A stretch of DNA of 64,000 bases from Syncephalastrum monosporum B8922 (taxonomy: Eukaryota > Mucoromycota > Mucoromycetes > Mucorales > Syncephalastraceae). Positions 46,133 to 57,806 of the stretch are shown one piece after another. The notes beneath the pieces were generated by a model, which ran no database searches, was not told where the DNA came from, and worked only from the letters and a program-made list of their open reading frames with translations. Each line of letters opens with the position of its first letter. Within the stretch, counting starts at the first letter, position 1. Both the position numbers and the translations under genes were made by a program. The stretch spans positions 1 to 64,000 of the forward strand of contig JNEN01000888.1 of the NCBI GenBank assembly GCA_000697355.1, in the 5' to 3' direction.

Positions 46133-47027
46133 TCATAATGCATCGAGTGTACTCGCGTGCCGCACGGTCTGTGCGAAATTCGACTCGGGCGCGAATTCTG
46201 ACAAGGGCACCGTGTCCTGGTGCAGCTGATAGAGCCATCGACGTCGTTTGCTTCTCTTGCGTCGCACGGTCTGAATCGCGAAAAATCCGGCCACGAGGAG
46301 CGAGATGGCAAGGATGGTGCCAAAGATAATACCGACTGTCTTTCCCCTGACTAGTCAGTCTCGTCTCGTAATTGAATACGGTCTAATGTATTTGCTTACG
46401 ATGCCAAAGTGAGAGCGTGTATGGGACACGGGTGGTGCGACGAAATTATCGTCGGGTATAATGTGATCCTTTCTTTCTGCTATGCATCAATATGAGCAAA
46501 AAGACGCGCTAAATTGCCTCTTCCTTGGCTTGTTTTCGCTTACAATGTATCGTTTCCATAGAGGCCGGGTAAGTGGTTGCCTCGCTGACAGTAGAGGATG
46601 TCTTTTGGCTATCTGTAGCCGTCTTCTCGTCGATCAATGTATCAGGTAATGATGGAGCAAAAGCGATACGCTCTCCTGTTGACACACCCTCTGCGTCGTC
46701 GTCGTCGTCGTCGTCGCTCAAGGACCATGTCGGGCCCATTGAACTCTCTGTTGAGAAGGTCGTTGTACTTGATATCAGCGTGTCTGATGGACCCATCGTG
46801 CTGGTGTCTGTTTTTGCATCATCAGATAAACTAGTAGACAAGGCCGTAGAACGAGTCTTTGATGATATGCCGGAGAATATTTGCGAGGACGACGGTTGCT
46901 GACCGAAGGCGGTGACAGTTCTACATATCGTTATCAGGAAGAAGCTGATAAAAAAGACATGGTCGGTGTGCTGCTGGCCTGCAAATCTCGACGCTTCTCC
47001 TATCCAGCTGAAGGAATCTGCGCGCAT
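46133..47027 (-). CDS. Small Ser/Thr-rich single-pass membrane protein
   Basis: Family not recognised. The N terminus has a hydrophobic segment (VFFISFFLITICRTVTAFG) like a signal peptide, followed by a Ser/Thr-rich ectodomain with seven consecutive Asp. The C-terminal exon encodes a clear membrane helix (VGIIFGTILAISLLVAGFFA) followed by a very basic stop (VRRKRSKRRRW) and a short cytosolic tail. The first intron is 46480-46543. The second is unresolved: the obvious GTAAGC donor at 46399 does not keep frame, whereas a weaker GTCCCA donor at 46427 with the acceptor at 46347 does, giving 249 aa. The layout resembles the large mucin-like protein in miniature, without Cys-rich part. Confidence 0.5.
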
Positions 47028-47567
47028 CGACTCAACTGCCTTTTCCTTTCTTCTTCTAGAAAGAGAAAGAAGAGAAGATGCGTATCCTACTTTGTTTTGC
47101 GTTTTTCAGGGTGATTTTTCCTTTTGTTTGTTTTCACGTTCATTATACATGCTTTCAATATAATGAATGGGTTCGGTAATTTCTCGATGGTCGCTATAGT
47201 AGTATCACTGCTTAAAGAAAAAATCTGACGAACAAATGTCTGCGACTTCCTAGATATTCGGAAGATAAATACAAAGCTTTCTTTGTTTATACCGTAAAAG
47301 ATTGTACTGGATCACGAGTATAAACAACATGAGGCATAGTTGTCGGTACACCTTTTTATATTCTTTATCCTTGCAATTATGACGCGTATATGTATTGTGA
47401 AGATCTTTCGACTTCACATATTTAAATGACTAGAAGCGTTCTATAGCAAGCTTATGTTTTCTCTAGATCCATCGAGGATCCTGTTCTATACGAAGGAGAT
47501 GTACTAATAGATATCTTACAATGGGCAACGGATAAAAAAAGTATGATGTGGGATAGGTATGATACGT
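47028..47567. other. Intergenic
   Basis: 540 bp between the start of the small membrane protein and the stop of the CoA ligase. AT-rich, nothing recognised. Confidence 0.5.
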
Positions 47568-49578
47568 TTACAATTTGGCCTGGACGCGCGACGCTTCCTC
47601 CTCTTGCTCTCGCTTGACCAATTTCTTGAGCTCACGTCGCAGAATCTTACCACTGGGATTCTTAGGAATCTGTTCAATAAAACGGATACCACCGCGCAGT
47701 CTCTTGTAACCAGTCACGTTTTTGGCAACAAAGTCAATCAGTGCCTTGGAGGTCTGCGGCGTCGGCTTGGCGTGAGCCTGAAGGACGATGTAGGCGCGCG
47801 GCAGCTCCGTGGCCTGAGCCGAGTCATAGACACCCACGACAGCACAGTCAGCAACATCTTGATGGCTCAAGAGCAAAGCTTCCAGCTCTAATCATGCGCC
47901 AAGAAAGACGTGAGTTATTGGAGCAAAGTATAGAGGGACTTCGTCTTACCAGCTGGAGCGACTTGGAAGCCCTTGAATTTGATGAGCTCCTTAATGCGGT
48001 CCACAATGTAAAATTCGCCCGTCTTGGTATCAAACTTGCCAACGTCCCCTGTGCGCATCCATCCGTCCGCCGTAAACGTCTTTGCGTTGGCCTCGGGGTT
48101 GTTCAGGTAACCCTTCATCACCACGGGGCCACGCAAGAGGACTTCACCTTCCTGGTCATCGCCCAGTTCTTATCATTGATGTTACTGTCAGTCCACTTTC
48201 TAGTCGCCTTCTTTTTTTTTTTTTCTGCAATACCATTGTCATTCTCGTCAACAAGCTTAAGTTCCATATTGGCAACCAGATAGCCGATAGAGCCTATACA
48301 TGGGGTTAGTCAGCTGAGAAAGTCTTCACGCAAAGAGCAGAAAGTAATTACCAGCAGGGCTGACACCCGCCTTTTGATATACACAGCCGGCGGTGGATTC
48401 AGTTGAGCCATATCCTTGACGTACAAGGGCAGGAATGCGGCTTTGCAAAGCGTCCACGTGCTCTTTGCTCAGAGGGGCAGCACCGCAGCCCAGAATGCGA
48501 AGCGTGCTCAAGTCGTACTTGGAGACTACAGGGCTCTTGCCAAGCTGGACAGCTGATTTCTTGTCAGTTAGGTATCCGATCCGAACCAACATGTATCACC
48601 ACTTACCGACTGGAGGAACAATGCTCACGTTGGTGATCTTGTATTTTTGCACGAGCTGGCAGAACTTCTCAAGCTCATACTTGGCCATGACGACGACAGG
48701 GATGCAGCGGTAGAACGAACCCAGGATCAAGCTAGTGAGGCCAAAGATATGAAAGAACGGCAAGAAACCGAGAATGATGTCATCCGGCATGTTGGCACGC
48801 TGGTCAAACGAGGTCACCGAGATCATTTGTGAGATAAAGTTGCGGTGCGTGAGCATGACGCCCTTGGCTACACCGGTTGTACCGCTTGAGAAGCAGAGAA
48901 AGGCAACGTCGTTGGGGTCAACGCCCTGAATAGGATGACCAATATGCTTTGTGGGGTGGGCGATACTGTAGAAGGGACGAGCGGCGCCGACAGACTTCTC
49001 GCCAAACAGAAAGATACGTTCCGGCGGGATGCCCACCTTGCTGCACACCTTGGACAAGACGGGGAGTAGCTCAGGCACGGTCACGACTGCCTTGGCACCG
49101 GCGGTGTGAATCTGGTGGTGGAATTCCTCTATTTTCAAGATGTACGAATAAGCACATATCCCGGAACGCACATAGCGCCTCATCCATACCTTCGGTGTAG
49201 GAAGGATTACTAATTATCAGATACGCATAATGTAAGCAATACGACCCCAAGAATATTGACTATGACTTACCCAGGGGAAACGACGCAGCGTGCAGCCAAG
49301 AGAGAAAAGTACAAGACCGAATGGTCATACTGATTGGGCGCAAAGACAGCGACTACATCATCTTTCTTGAGGCCTACATTATCAACCCAGCCTGTGGCCA
49401 CGCGTCCCGAGAGATCATATATCTGGTTGAACGACAAGGTTTTGCCCGTCGCGCCGTCAATCAGCTGGGCCTCGTCGCGGGAGCGCCGGGTGTTGTACTC
49501 GCTGTCTTGGAACAGGAACGAGTAGAGATCCATGTCAGGGATCGGCATAGGTGCACATTCTGACTTGTAAATGACCAT
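47568..49578 (-). CDS. Peroxisomal acyl-CoA synthetase / 4-coumarate-CoA ligase-like
   Basis: ANL-superfamily enzyme that activates a carboxylic acid with ATP and joins it to CoA. Motifs: [15 protein letters not shown] at about residue 190 (AMP-binding), [52 protein letters not shown] and the catalytic Lys motif [13 protein letters not shown]. It ends in AKL, a PTS1 peroxisomal signal. Introns at 49210-49270, 49129-49189, 48553-48606, 48294-48351, 48169-48233 and 47888-47949 give 549 aa, typical. Exon 2 is only 20 nt. The substrate (fatty, phenylpropanoid or other acid) cannot be told from sequence. It could feed the beta-oxidation enzyme POX1 some 4 kb away. Confidence 0.9.
49190..49209 (-). 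other. 20-nt micro-exon of the CoA ligase
   Basis: Encodes NPSYTE of the conserved NPSYTEEE segment of 4CL-like enzymes. It lies between two 61-bp introns with GTAAGT and GTATGG donors. Confidence 0.8.
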
Positions 49579-50522
49579 GGCGGATATGAAGATGTGTTAT
49601 GTGGAGTGTGTATGGAGTGTGACAATGAAAGAAGAAGTAGGCAAAATGCGGGGCAGGCGCATTTTATTGGGTGAGAGCGGGGCATGAACCGTCCTGAAAA
49701 TTCTTACCTAATGCGACGGCCTGGGGATTCCTTTTTCCGTGCTACAGCCATAAACGGCGACCTTTTTTAGATCAGACCGGAAAAAAAAGAGATTCAAGAG
49801 GCCCGATTTCATAGGAGTACGCCCTGAGAAATATGTAAGACCGTGGTGATGTCAGGCTATTGGGAAAGGGCACTTAATGATATCGGAACCCGCTTTCTTT
49901 TGCATCGTTGGGGCCTGATATATATGGAAATAGATGAGACTTTTCATCACTGCTTATCAGTGCTGGCCTTGGGAAGGTGGTTTGTGCTTCCTTTCTTCTT
50001 CTGTACCCGTCAGCAGAGCATCTCATGGTGACAGATACACATCCATAAATTACTCCGTTTCTGGAAATCAAGCGACGAATAATGAGTCTGATATCTGTCT
50101 TCTATCCTGTTTCGTTTACATAAAACTATACTCTTCTCATATCCAAGGAAGCATTGCCTTGCATCCTTCGTTTTCTTCTTTCCTTGTGATACAGGGATAT
50201 GGATGAAGGTTCCATGCCACGACATCAGATATTTTATATGCAATGCATCATCCAATCCTCTGCGTGACTCGCATCGATCGATGAGAATATCGACTTTACA
50301 TGCGCTGATGTACGAACCTCTTTGTGTTGGTTATATCCATCTCATTCAGCTCTGGTTTATGCATCATAGCTTCTCTTATTTTTATTTGATACAGAATCGC
50401 ATTTGAGTAATATGTGATGATTTTAGGTACACAGCGCCGAGGCAGAGTCGGGGGACCAAATTGTGACGGCACAGACTCAACTCGGCTTTTGCGTCTTTCT
50501 CAACACATATCATACAACCTCC
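49579..50522. other. Shared upstream region of CoA ligase and FAL1
   Basis: 944 bp between divergent starts. No gene, no clear TATA box and no repeat of note. Confidence 0.5.
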
Positions 50523-52009
50523 ATGGCGTACGATCGGCAAGCTGACGACAAGTTGAACTTTGAGACCTCGGAAAACGTAAATCTCACGAGAATCACCTCT
50601 GGAATTGTGATGGGCGTTGATTTCGAGCTAACGTGGGCGTATGATCTGTTTTAGGTCAAAGTTGTTCCGACTTTTGATTCGATTGGTCTCAAAGAAGATC
50701 TCCTTCGAGGCATCTACGCATACAACTTTGAGAAGCCTTCGGCGATTCAGCAGCGAGGTAAGGTCCATGCTGGGCATAGTATCAAAGGTATTAACGCGTT
50801 TTGCGTGTTACAGCGATTGTACCCATTGTACGCGGCCGCGATGTGATCGCCCAGGCGCAATCGGGCACGGGTAAAACAGCAACGCTCGCCATCTCAGCTT
50901 TGCAGACGATCGACACGAGTCTGCGAGAGACACAGGTGCTGGTTATGTCACCAACACGCGAATTGGCCACGCAAATCCAGAGTGTGATCCTTGCACTGGG
51001 CGATTACATGAATGTGCAGTGCCACGCATGTATTGGTGGCACGAGCGTGGGTGAGGACGTCCGGAGATTAGACAATGGCGTGCATGTGGTGTCAGGCACG
51101 CCCGGTCGCGTGTATGACATGATCCGACGACGCAACCTCCGCACGCGCAACATCAAAATGCTCATTCTCGACGAAGCCGACGAGCTGCTCAACCAAGGCT
51201 TCAAGGACCAAATCTACGACGTCTACCGCTACCTGCCGCCCGCCACCCAGGTCGTCCTTCTCTCGGCTACGCTGCCGCAGGATGTCCTCGAGATGACCCG
51301 CAACTTCATGACCGACCCGATCCGCATTCTCGTCAAGCGTGATGAACTGACCCTCGAGGGCATCAAGCAGTTCTTTGTCGCCGTCGAGGAGGAGGAGTGG
51401 AAGTTCGACACCCTTTGCGATCTCTACGACACATTGACCATCACCCAGGCTGTCATTTTCTGCAACACGCGTCGCAAGGTCGACTGGCTCACTGAAAAGA
51501 TGCGCGAAGCGAACTTCACCGTCTCTGCCATGCACGGTGAGATGCCTCAAAAGGAGCGTGATGCCATTATGCAGGAATTCCGACAAGGCGCAAGGTATGG
51601 CTTATGGGGTGAATAAGAATAATAAGTACTGATAGTAGGATCTAGTCGCGTACTGATCACGACGGATGTGTGGGCCCGTGGTATCGATGTGCAGCAAGTT
51701 TCCCTGGTGATCAAGTAAGCTTTAAAAGAGAAAAAGAAAGAGACGCATGACTGATTCATGGCCGCAGCTACGATTTGCCCAACAACCGTGAACTGTACAT
51801 TCACCGCATCGGTCGTTCCGGTCGTTTCGGACGCAAGGGTGTCGCAATCAACTTTGTTAAGAATGAGGACCTGAGAATTCTTCGCGATATAGAGCAGTAC
51901 TACAGTACTCAAATCGATGAAATGCCCATGAACGGTAAGATGCAAATCCATGGGGCCATTATCCAGCATGAGACTAACGCGTTGATCACTAGTCACCGAC
52001 CTCGTCTAG
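50523..52009 (+). CDS. FAL1: DEAD-box helicase eIF4A-III / Fal1
   Basis: ATP-dependent RNA helicase; eIF4A-III anchors the exon junction complex, and yeast Fal1 acts in 40S biogenesis. All motifs are present: [12 protein letters not shown] (Q motif), AQSGTGKT (I), PTRELA (Ia), GG and TPGRV (Ib), DEAD (II), SAT (III), [10 protein letters not shown] (IV-V region), ARGIDV (V) and [11 protein letters not shown] (VI). The end EMPMNVTDLV matches eIF4A-III (usually EMPMNVADLI) rather than eIF4A-I. Introns at 50577-50654, 50758-50813, 51595-51645, 51715-51767 and 51935-51992 give 396 aa. Start: first ATG of [18 protein letters not shown]. An intron-rich genome fits a role in the exon junction complex. 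Confidence 0.94.
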
Positions 52010-52318
52010 TTTTTATTCCATCTACCGTCCTTCAAAAAAAGAGAGAGAAAAAGTTTCCCATTTCCCAAATCGCCAAAACAATGAATTGTGCTTGTGTTCC
52101 CAGTGTTGCGATGATATATGTAAATGAAGAGTGTCTATCGAAATGAACAGCCTTGAAGAATGGCTGTAACTAGGCCAAGAGAGCCATGAAAGGTGCAGCC
52201 TTGATTAATCGCGTACCTGTTCGCCAGCTCCGCTGCCTTGTCCCGCTCTTTGAACTTCTTTCTCTCTCAGACTCTTTACGCGCGCGCAACACACTCCTAC
52301 ACAGCTGCTGTCAAGGCC
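52010..52318. other. Short intergenic region before SMPD4-like gene
   Basis: 309 bp. The frame of the next gene stays open upstream to about 52238 without an ATG, and TCTCTCTCAG at 52261-52270 could be an acceptor, so an additional 5' exon is possible. Otherwise nothing seen. Confidence 0.4.
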
Positions 52319-54865
52319 ATGATTGACTTTAATCAGGTCTTCAAGGACAAGTCTATCCAAGCCGCGTGTGAATTCCTCGATGACTTTTGTGAATCGTGCC
52401 ACCGATCGTCTGGTTCGGCTCTTTTAGATTATGGATCTTCTTTCTACCAAGCCTTGCCTACCATCCTCACTACCATCTTTGGCTCACCCACGACACGGTA
52501 ACCCTCAGCAACTCTCATTACCCCCCCCCCGACACTTGTTGCGCTGCGTAGCTCACTAACTTTTGTTTTATCTTTGGTTGAAGGGGCTGGGTTCAACACG
52601 AAGTCCGTCCTCAGCAGACAGCGGCTATCCGACGCACGCTTAGACCCGAAGGGCCGTTCATGAAGACCATGATACGCTTGAGTGGATATCCACAGTATGG
52701 CTATGACATGATGACAGACAGACTTCCCGTAAGACGCCTCTATCAATTGATGAAAAATCCCTTTCTAATCCGATCCCATCATCATAGGAGGACGTCAGAA
52801 AAGCCTTGGCCGCCGGAGCGCTCCAGTTCTTGCCGCGCCTGTATACCAACTGCACCTATCTCGATAACCGATCCAACGCCAGTAGCAGCACGACCGACAT
52901 GCGCGTCGCAGCCACCCGACAATCCACTATCTTTCCGCGACCGTTTGCAGGAGAATACAAGGTCAGATTCAATATGATACAATTCTACTTCTTTTACGTC
53001 GTCCACGTCGCTACCTGGCCACCCCTGCCGGTACCTACCATTCCCATGGCTACAACGGCAGCAGTGACGGCACCTACCACCCTCGGAAGACCTGTCCACA
53101 ACAGCCCAACCGCACGTGCCCTACCCCATGGATCGACCGCGGCAGCACCCAGCACAACAGTACGCACTCTTTCCATCAGGCACAGCGTCTACAACGACAT
53201 CATTGACGAGTACCTCCACTACTTTATTCCGAGCGTCGCTAGCAGTCGGCCGAGTGACCTTCATGCCAATATGGGCCCCTTCTTTGCAGACGCCTGCATC
53301 GAACTCTGGCTGCGGACGCCCTGGATCCAGACCGGCCAAGCCCTCTCCACCGAGCAGATGCATTTCATTACGTGCTTTGTACGCTACATTACCCAGGGTG
53401 ATCTGCGCCGCACCCAACGGTACGTCGGCACCGACCCGGTTGCGAGAGACTACCGCCTGATCTACGAATCAGTCAAAGAGGAGCTCTACATGCTGATCTC
53501 GCGACTGGCGCTCAACTGGCGAAAACAAGACGACTATCTCCAGGTGATCACGCTGTGGTCGATCTGGGCGCAACCCTGGTCCATGGGCCAGGTCGCCAAC
53601 CTCAAGGTAGAACCAACGTCGGTGGCTCATCCGCTCACGGACGGCTGGGCTCCCGTCATCCTCGAGAACCTCTTGTACTATATCCCTCTCGTTGAAATCT
53701 TCTTGCAACGCATCGCACAGTTTGATTTCGCGTCTGCGCCTGCGCCTGCGTCTGCTCCGCTCGGTGGTATGCGTCCGCTGAACACACAGCCGAGCGTCTT
53801 GACGACGGAGGGTCAGCTCGCAATCCTCTACCGACTCGTCCATGTCTTTCGCTCCGAGGGCCTCATGGACTTCCTCGCTACGCTTGAGGTTGGGCTTGTC
53901 CGCGTGCGCGGCGAGTATATCGGCGCGCCTCCGTTGGCGATGCCACAACCCGACGGCGAGTCGCTCGACGCTCGCCTTGGGCGATACTTTAGCAGCCAAA
54001 AGAGCAACATGGACGAAGTCTGGAGCAGGCTCAAAAAGACGTACGATCAGCTCGTCCAGCTCGGTGGCGGTTCCTGGAATCCACCGCACTTGTATATTAC
54101 AGGTAGCACTGAAACGCAACGCGCCGACGCATGCGTCAAGACCCTGCAGGCCGTATTCCAAGGCGCTATGAAAAGCCAAGAAAGTAAAGCAGCGACCTGG
54201 GGTCAGCCCGACATCCGCACGCGCGGTATCGTTTCCAATGTCGTAAAAGGACATACCGAAGACCTCAAGAAAGCTTCTGAGCTCTTTGCCCGCATCTTTT
54301 CGGTAAGTGGAAATGTATGCATGCGTCTGGATCTACAGGACTCATCCCATTGTTTTATATGCATTTAGCTACCCATGCCTACCCCTGCTCCTGCCACTAC
54401 CAAGCCGAAAACCTCGTTGCTCTCCTCGTTCCAAAAAACAAGCAAAGATACCAAGCCCAACCAACGCGACCAATTCATGGCCGGACTGCACAAGGGCGGC
54501 TACCTTACACCAGAAGAGAAGGAGCGTATCAAAAGAGGACAGATGCTGTTCAGCTACCACAACATACCGACACTGGGACCTCGAAAGGACGAGGTCGTCC
54601 ATTCTTACGAGCTAGCATGGATGGTGCGCTGGATCGTGCCGTTCGACCGCTGGCGGAATCGTCATGTATGAATCTGAAGATTATGGTATCATATCGCTTA
54701 TTCTAATCTCTTTTTTTTTCTTTCATATAGTATCAACGGTGGGTTCCCGAGATGCTCAGGAAACGAATGTGGGACGAGCTTTCGGTGCGGTATCTAGCCA
54801 GGCCTGTCAATTTGATTTACACTATTGGCTTTGTTGTTCTCCTAATTTGCATATGTCTGCGGTGA
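52319..54865 (+). CDS. SMPD4 (neutral sphingomyelinase 3)-like tail-anchored protein
   Basis: 756 aa with introns at 52498-52583, 52729-52787, 54303-54368 and 54666-54730. Helical N-terminal region (IQAACEFLDDFCESCHRSSG), a low-complexity Thr/Pro/Ala insert at about residues 180-225, then conserved-looking VYNDIIDEYLHYFIPSV, FVRYITQGDLRRTQRY and EGLMDFLATLEVGLVRVRGE. The C part has LTPEEKERIKRGQMLFSYHN, SYELAWMVRWIVPFDRWRNR and a terminal helix (LIYTIGFVVLLICICL) with one residue after it. Order of elements and the C-terminal anchor match my recollection of SMPD4, a nuclear-envelope/ER protein, but I recognise it by pattern only. Upstream extension of the N terminus is possible. Confidence 0.65.
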
Positions 54866-55811
54866 GCTGCGTTATTAACACGCGCTTCATCTTGTCGTCT
54901 GCTGTACATACATACATGAAATAAACATAATACTGAAAGCATTTTTTGTATCTAACCTGGCATGCATGGAGCTCACGATTGATGTTATGTGTTACATTCA
55001 TTTTCGTACAGAAATCTTGTTTCCAAATGGGCGGATAGCGAGGTATAAGAAAATACAAAAGAAAAGGCTCTATCATCCAACATTCGAAAGGATTGGGGTG
55101 GAGTATGCATAAGGTTGAAAGGGACTGCGGTACAGCTGGCTAGATATATAACGCCGAGTATGGTGCCCACGTGTGCACAGAGCATATGAAATAAAGTGTG
55201 TATGTGGAGCCTAATGTGTATATTCTATTAGGCGTATACTCCTACGTGTGTGTGTAGATGAACTTAACCGATGACGTACAAGGAGATACGGAGACAGGGC
55301 CATGATTTACTGCGATTGGTTGGACAAATGTTCTATTCATTTTTAGAAATGAAGAACGGCACTGAAGGGCTGGCGACCCTATGCCACGGCATATCAGAAA
55401 CGGGATGAGAAATAAACAGTACAGAAAGTTAGTACTGTCGAAAGTTTAGCTCTGGCAAAGAGCTGTAAGAAGGAGCCAGCGCTATGTCACGTAGGATGTA
55501 TGCATACACAGGCGTGATATGTTCTGCATGATGGATTATTCTGTAGCACAAAGAGCCAGCGGACTTGGGGTTTTCGCAGCTGATGAATGAAATGGACACG
55601 CCAAAGCAAAAAAAAAGCTTAACCCCTTCTTCCTGACGACACTTTCACCCTCTTTCTATCCTTGTTTACCAGTCGCTCTGCTGACCTGTCCTGAGCCATT
55701 CCGACATACTCCATTGCACGCTTCCACCATGAGCTCACACGCTGACCGAAACCCATCTGTCGACTCGTCATCGGTAGTACCCATTGGATACACTTGTCTC
55801 TTCTGTTACTC
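54866..55811. other. Intergenic
   Basis: About 0.95 kb with TATA-like and GT/AT-rich patches (54890-54940, 55195-55260). An ATG at 55729 begins a short frame (MSSHADRNPSVDSSS), but its only donors are out of phase with the next gene. No other feature. Confidence 0.45.
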
Positions 55812-57806
55812 ATGTCAGGAAAGAACGATGCCCAGGTGCTCGATGAGCTGCACAAAAGCGAACAAAAGCTGACCGATTCTCTTCGGGAGCAACTTGACCG
55901 AGTAAGGGATACACTGTTGACCAACACAGTCCGCAGGTCGCTAACCGTGATTGCTCTAGGCTCGCAAAGACAAAGCTACCTTGGAGGCTGATCTCGAATC
56001 ACGCGCCAAAGCTTTCCAGGCCACCTTGGACAAACTTCAGACAGGGTCAAGGTATACACATAGATATACATATATATATTCATTGTGATACTCGCGGGTG
56101 TGACCCAAGAGCTGACATAAAGTCCTAGTGGAGAAATCACGCGACTCGAGTCGTTGATGGCCATTCAGGATTTAAAGGACTTGAAATCCGAGACAAAGAA
56201 GCTGCATGACATGTGCCTCCAGCAAGAAGCGCGTATAAAGAAACTCGAGTTTGACTTGGAGATGGAACAAGGCCATGTCAATATCCTACGCCATGACAAC
56301 CAGATGCTGCGTCAAATGACAGTCGATATGGTAATATCACATACACACACGTATATATATATACGCATCTCTTTCTTCATTTCTAAGTTGCCGTAACTCA
56401 TTCGGAATAGACTGCGCTGGCCGAGCAAGAAGAGGAGTACATCTCCAACAAACTGTTGAAACGTATCTCGGGCCTGAAGAAAGAAAAGGGCGAACTGCTG
56501 ATGCAGGTCGAGCAAGAGGAAGAGTATTTGACCAACATGCTCCAAAAGAAACTGAATCGGGTACGTGGTGCAATTCACAAATAAGCCGCACCCCCTTGGC
56601 TGACACAACACTACTACAGCTTCAAAAAGAAAAAATTGACATGGAAAACGCCTTGGAGCAAGAGCAAGAATACATTGTCAACAAGTTGCAAAAGCAGCTG
56701 GATTCGCTGCGAGCACAGCAGCCGCTTTCGTCACCTTCCCAGCGCATGCAAGACACACCTGGTAGCCTGCCGGTGAGCCCCGTCGTAACCGGCGCCGGCT
56801 CATCACCTTCCTTGAGGTACGAAATGACAGACAGAGAAGATAAAGGGAGAGAAGAGTAGAAGCTTAGTTTTTCTGAAACAGTGCGAAAAAATGGATGTCG
56901 CCCCAGGGCGTCGAAGCGCCGCCAACCGGGCTGATCGAGGTACTTCGCGCTGAGATCACAGCATTAAAGGGAAGAACGGCCGACATGGAGAAAGAATGTA
57001 AGCAAAGAACATAGTTACGGAGAAGGCACCGTGCATGAGCTCATATGCCCACCTGTATTAGATCTCAACAAGATGCAGCAATGCAACAAGTACAAATCCG
57101 AGCTTGTCCAATTTCGAAAGCAGCACGATTTGCCCACGGATGATATTCCGTTGGACGAAGGGTAAGTCCTTGATCTATTCCTGCTTCTCCTCTCTTTGTT
57201 TTCTTGTATGTACGATATACAGAGCTGACATTTGACGCCCGTATTAGTATCCCTGCCGTCTTCCGTTCTGTACCCCCGTCACCCGGGCGGCAGGTGAGAG
57301 TAAGACTTGAATATTAGATCTACTTTTGTACGGCTGTCCTTTTTCTTTATTGACCTGTTCATTACATGTAGACGCGTAGATCGACATCGACGTCGTCACA
57401 ACGATCGATCACATCCGACAAGGCGAACGTGACCTTGAATGCCATCCCGCCGTTACAGCTGGATAACAGTCCATCGGCCTCGACCTCGGCCTCGACTTCA
57501 CAACCCATACAACAACAGCATTCGTCATCATCGTCGGGTGAAGGCACCCCGCACAGCACAGTGGGTCCCCAAGCTATCCCTGATTCAAACCAGAGCAACA
57601 GTAATAACACGGCGTCTCGATCTCGCTCAGGTATACTCAATGATAAAGGCTCTGCCGGACGACACTGAAAAAAGAAATAAATAAATGTAGAATCCATGAG
57701 CTCGCAATCAGGTAGCTTATCGCGAAGAGAAGGCGCGTCGCGCCGCATATCCGGTGGTCTCTTTGGTCTCAACTCGCCACCTCCCCAACACCCCCCGCAC
57801 CCCTAA
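55812..57806 (+). CDS. CCDC6-like coiled-coil protein
   Basis: 455 aa, nine introns (55902-55959, 56052-56128, 56331-56410, 56561-56619, 56817-56881, 56998-57061, 57162-57247, 57294-57371, 57631-57690). The first 220 residues form a long coiled coil with the internal repeats EQEEEYISNKLLKRISGLKK, EQEEEYLTNMLQKKLNRLQK and EQEQEYIVNKLQKQLDSLRA. This is the signature of vertebrate CCDC6 (H4), a nuclear and cytosolic checkpoint-linked protein. The second half is disordered, Ser/Thr/Pro/Gln-rich, with VPPSPGRQ. The N-terminal ATG (MSGKNDAQVLDELHKS) is the first that fits; an upstream start would need an unseen exon. Function in fungi is not established to my knowledge. Confidence 0.82.

Noticed and set aside
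55729..55773. Possible first exon MSSHADRNPSVDSSS of the CCDC6-like gene
   Set aside because: Every GT donor in it is out of phase with the next exon, so the ATG at 55812 was preferred.
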